A stretch of DNA of 64,000 nt, from assembly GCA_051660685.1 (NCBI GenBank), contig JBOFQB010000041.1, positions 46,916 to 110,915 of the forward strand, read 5' to 3'. This DNA is from JAVBSX01 sp051660685. Its GTDB lineage: Bacteria; Planctomycetota; Planctomycetia; Pirellulales; Thermoguttaceae. The translations under genes were made by a program, and so were the position numbers. Positions 62,199-64,000 of this stretch are shown in pieces. The notes under the pieces are model-generated. The model worked only from the letters and a program-made list of their open reading frames with translations. It did no database searches and was not told where the DNA came from. Positions within the stretch are counted from its first letter, which is position 1. Each line of letters opens with the position of its first letter.

Positions 62199-63569
62199 AT
62201 GAATAAACAAATTACGATTTTTTTGACGCTACTTGGCCTATTTCTGTTCGCCTATTACCTGCCGATAACAAACGAGCCGGTGCAACGGGCGATTCTCGAA
62301 GCGTTCAAAATGCTTCAGTGGTACGCCAGATTTCACACACTCGCTTGTGTGGTCCCCGCCATGTTTATCGCCGGTGCTATTGCAACATTTCTCTCCAAAG
62401 AAGCCGTCCTCAAACATCTCGGTCCCAAAGCTAATAAAGTCGAAGCCTACAGCGTTGCATCCGTTTCAGGAACCGTACTCGCCGTCTGTTCCTGTAGCGT
62501 TTTACCAATGTTTGCCGGAATTTACCGCGTCGGAGCCGGTCTCGGTCCGGCGGCAGCATTTCTCATCAGTGGTCCCGCTATTAACGTGATGGCCATTTTT
62601 TTGACCGCACGGGTTCTTGGCTTCCAGCTGGGTGTTACAAGAACAATCGTTGCGATTTTGATGAGCATCTTGATCGGTATCCTCATGGCGGTTATCTTCC
62701 GAAAGTCGGAAGAGGAGCGGACCGCCGCGACATTGCAACTGCCCGATGCGCCGCCTTCTAGGCGGAAACTCTGGCAGACCGCTCTTTTTATGACGGTAAT
62801 GATTGCGTTTCTCGTTTTCAGTGATTGGGTCAATCCCGGCACGAGGTTGATGACTCTCGGCGATCATGCTGTTGCACAATTTGCCGATGGTTCGGAAAAA
62901 ATAATTCCACCCGGTGTCACTCTGAATGTCAGCGTCATTCAGGAAACCAGTGGTGATATGACAGTGCAAATGCAAAATTCCGTGGATGGATTGGATAAGG
63001 GGGAAAAATTTACCGTAATGCTTTCAAGTATCCATTCTACCAGCGCAAATGTTCCTGAAAATTACCGTTGGGCGGCGGACGTTCACCAATACCGCTGGCA
63101 CCTTTGCGGTGTCCTTTTTGTAGCAATCATTGCTATGACCTATTTGTGGGTGGATCGGGAGGAATTTTCGGAGTGGATGGCAAACACTTGGGATTTTTCA
63201 AAGAAAATTGTTCCACTTCTCTTTGGTGGTGTTTTTGTGACAGGTTTTGTGGCAACGCTGATACCGGCGGAGTTGGTCGCCAAGTGGGTCGGGGGCAACT
63301 CCCTCTCGGCAAACGTCATTGCCTCGCTGCTTGGCAGTTTATGGTATTTTGCGACATTGACGGAAATCCCCATCATACAAGCACTTACGACGCTTGGAAT
63401 GGGCAAAGGGCCGGCTTTGGCGTTGCTTTTGGCAGGACCGACGCTTTCACTGCCGAGCATCATCGTCATTGGACGTTATCTCGGTTTCAAAAAGACGGCG
63501 GTTTTTGTTATACTGGTCGTTATATTCAGTACCGTTTTTGGTATGATTTTTGGCATGTTTGTATCATAA
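62199..63569 (+). CDS. Efflux permease of the SO_0444/DUF318 type
   Basis: The 456-residue membrane protein has two permease halves. The first carries LAVCSCSVLPMFAGIYRVGAG, with the C-S-C motif at 97-99. The second ends with LLAGPTLSLPSIIVIGRYLGF. Between them (about 215-300) is a mostly soluble segment rich in Thr, Gly and Val. Permeases of this family, next to ArsR regulators and small thioredoxin-like proteins, export arsenic compounds or copper/zinc. The substrate is not decided by the sequence; the ArsR cysteine pair argues for a metal or metalloid. It starts 86 bases after the second Fic gene. Confidence 0.85.
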   Translation: MNKQITIFLTLLGLFLFAYYLPITNEPVQRAILEAFKMLQWYARFHTLACVVPAMFIAGAIATFLSKEAVLKHLGPKANKVEAYSVASVSGTVLAVCSCSVLPMFAGIYRVGAGLGPAAAFLISGPAINVMAIFLTARVLGFQLGVTRTIVAILMSILIGILMAVIFRKSEEERTAATLQLPDAPPSRRKLWQTALFMTVMIAFLVFSDWVNPGTRLMTLGDHAVAQFADGSEKIIPPGVTLNVSVIQETSGDMTVQMQNSVDGLDKGEKFTVMLSSIHSTSANVPENYRWAADVHQYRWHLCGVLFVAIIAMTYLWVDREEFSEWMANTWDFSKKIVPLLFGGVFVTGFVATLIPAELVAKWVGGNSLSANVIASLLGSLWYFATLTEIPIIQALTTLGMGKGPALALLLAGPTLSLPSIIVIGRYLGFKKTAVFVILVVIFSTVFGMIFGMFVS

Positions 63570-63588
63570 ATTTAACGCAACAATTCAA

Positions 63589-63822
63589 ATGAAAAAAATA
63601 CAGATTCTCGGAACAGGTTGTGCGAAGTGTGAAAAGCTCTACAAAATGGCGGCAGAAGCCGTGCAGGAGTTGGGTGTGAGTGCAGAAATCACGAAAGTCA
63701 CGGACATTGGGGAGATTACCTCGCTCGGGGTTATGATGACACCGGCAATGCTTGTTGATGGCAAAGTGGTCGTGATGGGACGTGTTCCTTCACGGGACGA
63801 AACGAAAAAAATGATGGAGTAG
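63589..63822 (+). CDS. Small thioredoxin-like redox protein
   Basis: The 77-residue protein has the redox motif GCAKC (Cys11 and Cys14) and the short fold of the TM0996/MTH895 group of thioredoxin-like proteins. These are repeatedly found next to DUF318-type permeases and ArsR regulators. It could deliver electrons or a bound metal to the permease. The ATG (MKKIQILGTG) is preferred to an earlier TTG that would extend it by 13 residues. The tail of the permease gene lies 19 bases upstream. Confidence 0.87.
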   Translation: MKKIQILGTGCAKCEKLYKMAAEAVQELGVSAEITKVTDIGEITSLGVMMTPAMLVDGKVVVMGRVPSRDETKKMME

Positions 63823-63826
63823 AACC

Positions 63827-63880
63827 ATGAAACTGACCAATGCCGATGTTCTCCGAATTTGCCTAGAGCCAGTTTCATAA
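63827..63880 (+). pseudogene. Truncated 5' end of a gene interrupted by an element
   Basis: Immediately after the thioredoxin-like gene (gap of four bases) an ATG opens MKLTNADVLRICLEPVS and ends after 17 codons. The frame enters sequence that looks like the edge of an insertion sequence at position 63866, so a further operon gene was probably disrupted. The original product is unknown. Confidence 0.4.
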
Positions 63881-64000
63881 CTATTTTGGCTTTAAGCAGA
63901 TTGATATTGCGTCAATCGCAGTGTTTTGGTAATCATACTGCTCTTCAGGGAGGAGTATTTTATGAAAAAACGTGAATACACAACAGGTCTTGAATTAACG
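63866..64000 (+). mobile_element. Putative left end of an insertion sequence
   Basis: The bases CTAGAGCCAGTTTCATAAC resemble IS5-family termini and their TNA-type targets. A leader with a very strong ribosome-binding site (GGGAGGAG) and an ORF running off the window follow. The other end is outside, so the call rests on terminal resemblance and on the interrupted gene. Confidence 0.4.
63962..64000 (+). CDS. Start of a gene truncated by the window edge
   Basis: Thirteen codons are visible, beginning MKKREYTTGLELT, preceded by GGGAGGAG eight bases upstream. If the preceding terminus is an insertion-sequence end, this would be the transposase. Too short to assign. Confidence 0.4.
   Translation, partial: MKKREYTTGLELT

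Overview
The window looks like a chromosomal segment of a planctomycete, probably Pirellulales-like and with a rather low GC content for that group. The evidence is the gene families. There are Tat-exported Gfo/Idh/MocA and NIPSNAP proteins, a DUF1080 protein, a secreted PQQ-type beta-propeller, a sigma-70 protein with a DNA-binding N-terminus, a phosphate-selective-type porin and many large secreted proteins of unknown role. An NfnAB pair suggests an anaerobic or facultative metabolism. No rRNA, tRNA or CRISPR array was recognised.

Layout. Positions 1-8613 hold envelope-related genes: a secreted HEAT-like protein (cut by the left edge), a lipoprotein, an ExeA-type ATPase with a very long low-complexity tail, and a secreted protein with an NPCBM-like end. 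Positions 8867-12683 hold a TGS-domain GTPase and ResB. Positions 13133-22550 (minus) form a run of five genes: beta-propeller, nfnA, nfnB, proB, hrpA. Positions 22788-31900 hold a Tat oxidoreductase, a hairpin terminator, a small ORF plus a HEAT protein, a secreted protein, cysT-cysW and the unusual sigma factor. Positions 32128-36011 hold alaS and a NIPSNAP protein.

Positions 36334-39923 form an accessory island: a GIY-YIG/EcoRI-type methyltransferase fusion, an alpha/beta hydrolase, and a DUF6978 + DUF1828/DUF1829 pair in a tightly packed array. Positions 40029-48913 hold a giant secreted protein, a polysaccharide pyruvyl transferase, two tandem paralogous micro-genes, a Wzx-like flippase and a porin. 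Positions 49525-59447 hold an RNase HII-like protein, a CNNM/CorC protein, a frameshifted Tat protein, a DUF1080 protein, an SDR, a beta-helix protein, a CCA-type nucleotidyltransferase and a cupin. Positions 59770-63822 are a metal/metalloid resistance operon (promoter with operator, ArsR repressor, efflux permease, thioredoxin-like protein). Two different Fic enzymes have been inserted between the regulator and the permease. The right edge looks like the start of an insertion sequence.

The most striking non-gene feature is the density of small repeats. A 72-bp element can fold into a four-arm cloverleaf, and its 31-nt half-units keep their hairpins while changing the paired bases. Two MITE-like families are present, one of about 170-180 bp with roughly 10-bp target duplications and one of 110 bp with TA-type ends. 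There are also two further dispersed palindromic families, plus G-rich tracts able to form G-quadruplexes, in many of the gaps between genes. The best candidate for an undescribed system is the 36334-39923 island. The cloverleaf element and the double-Fic metal operon come next.
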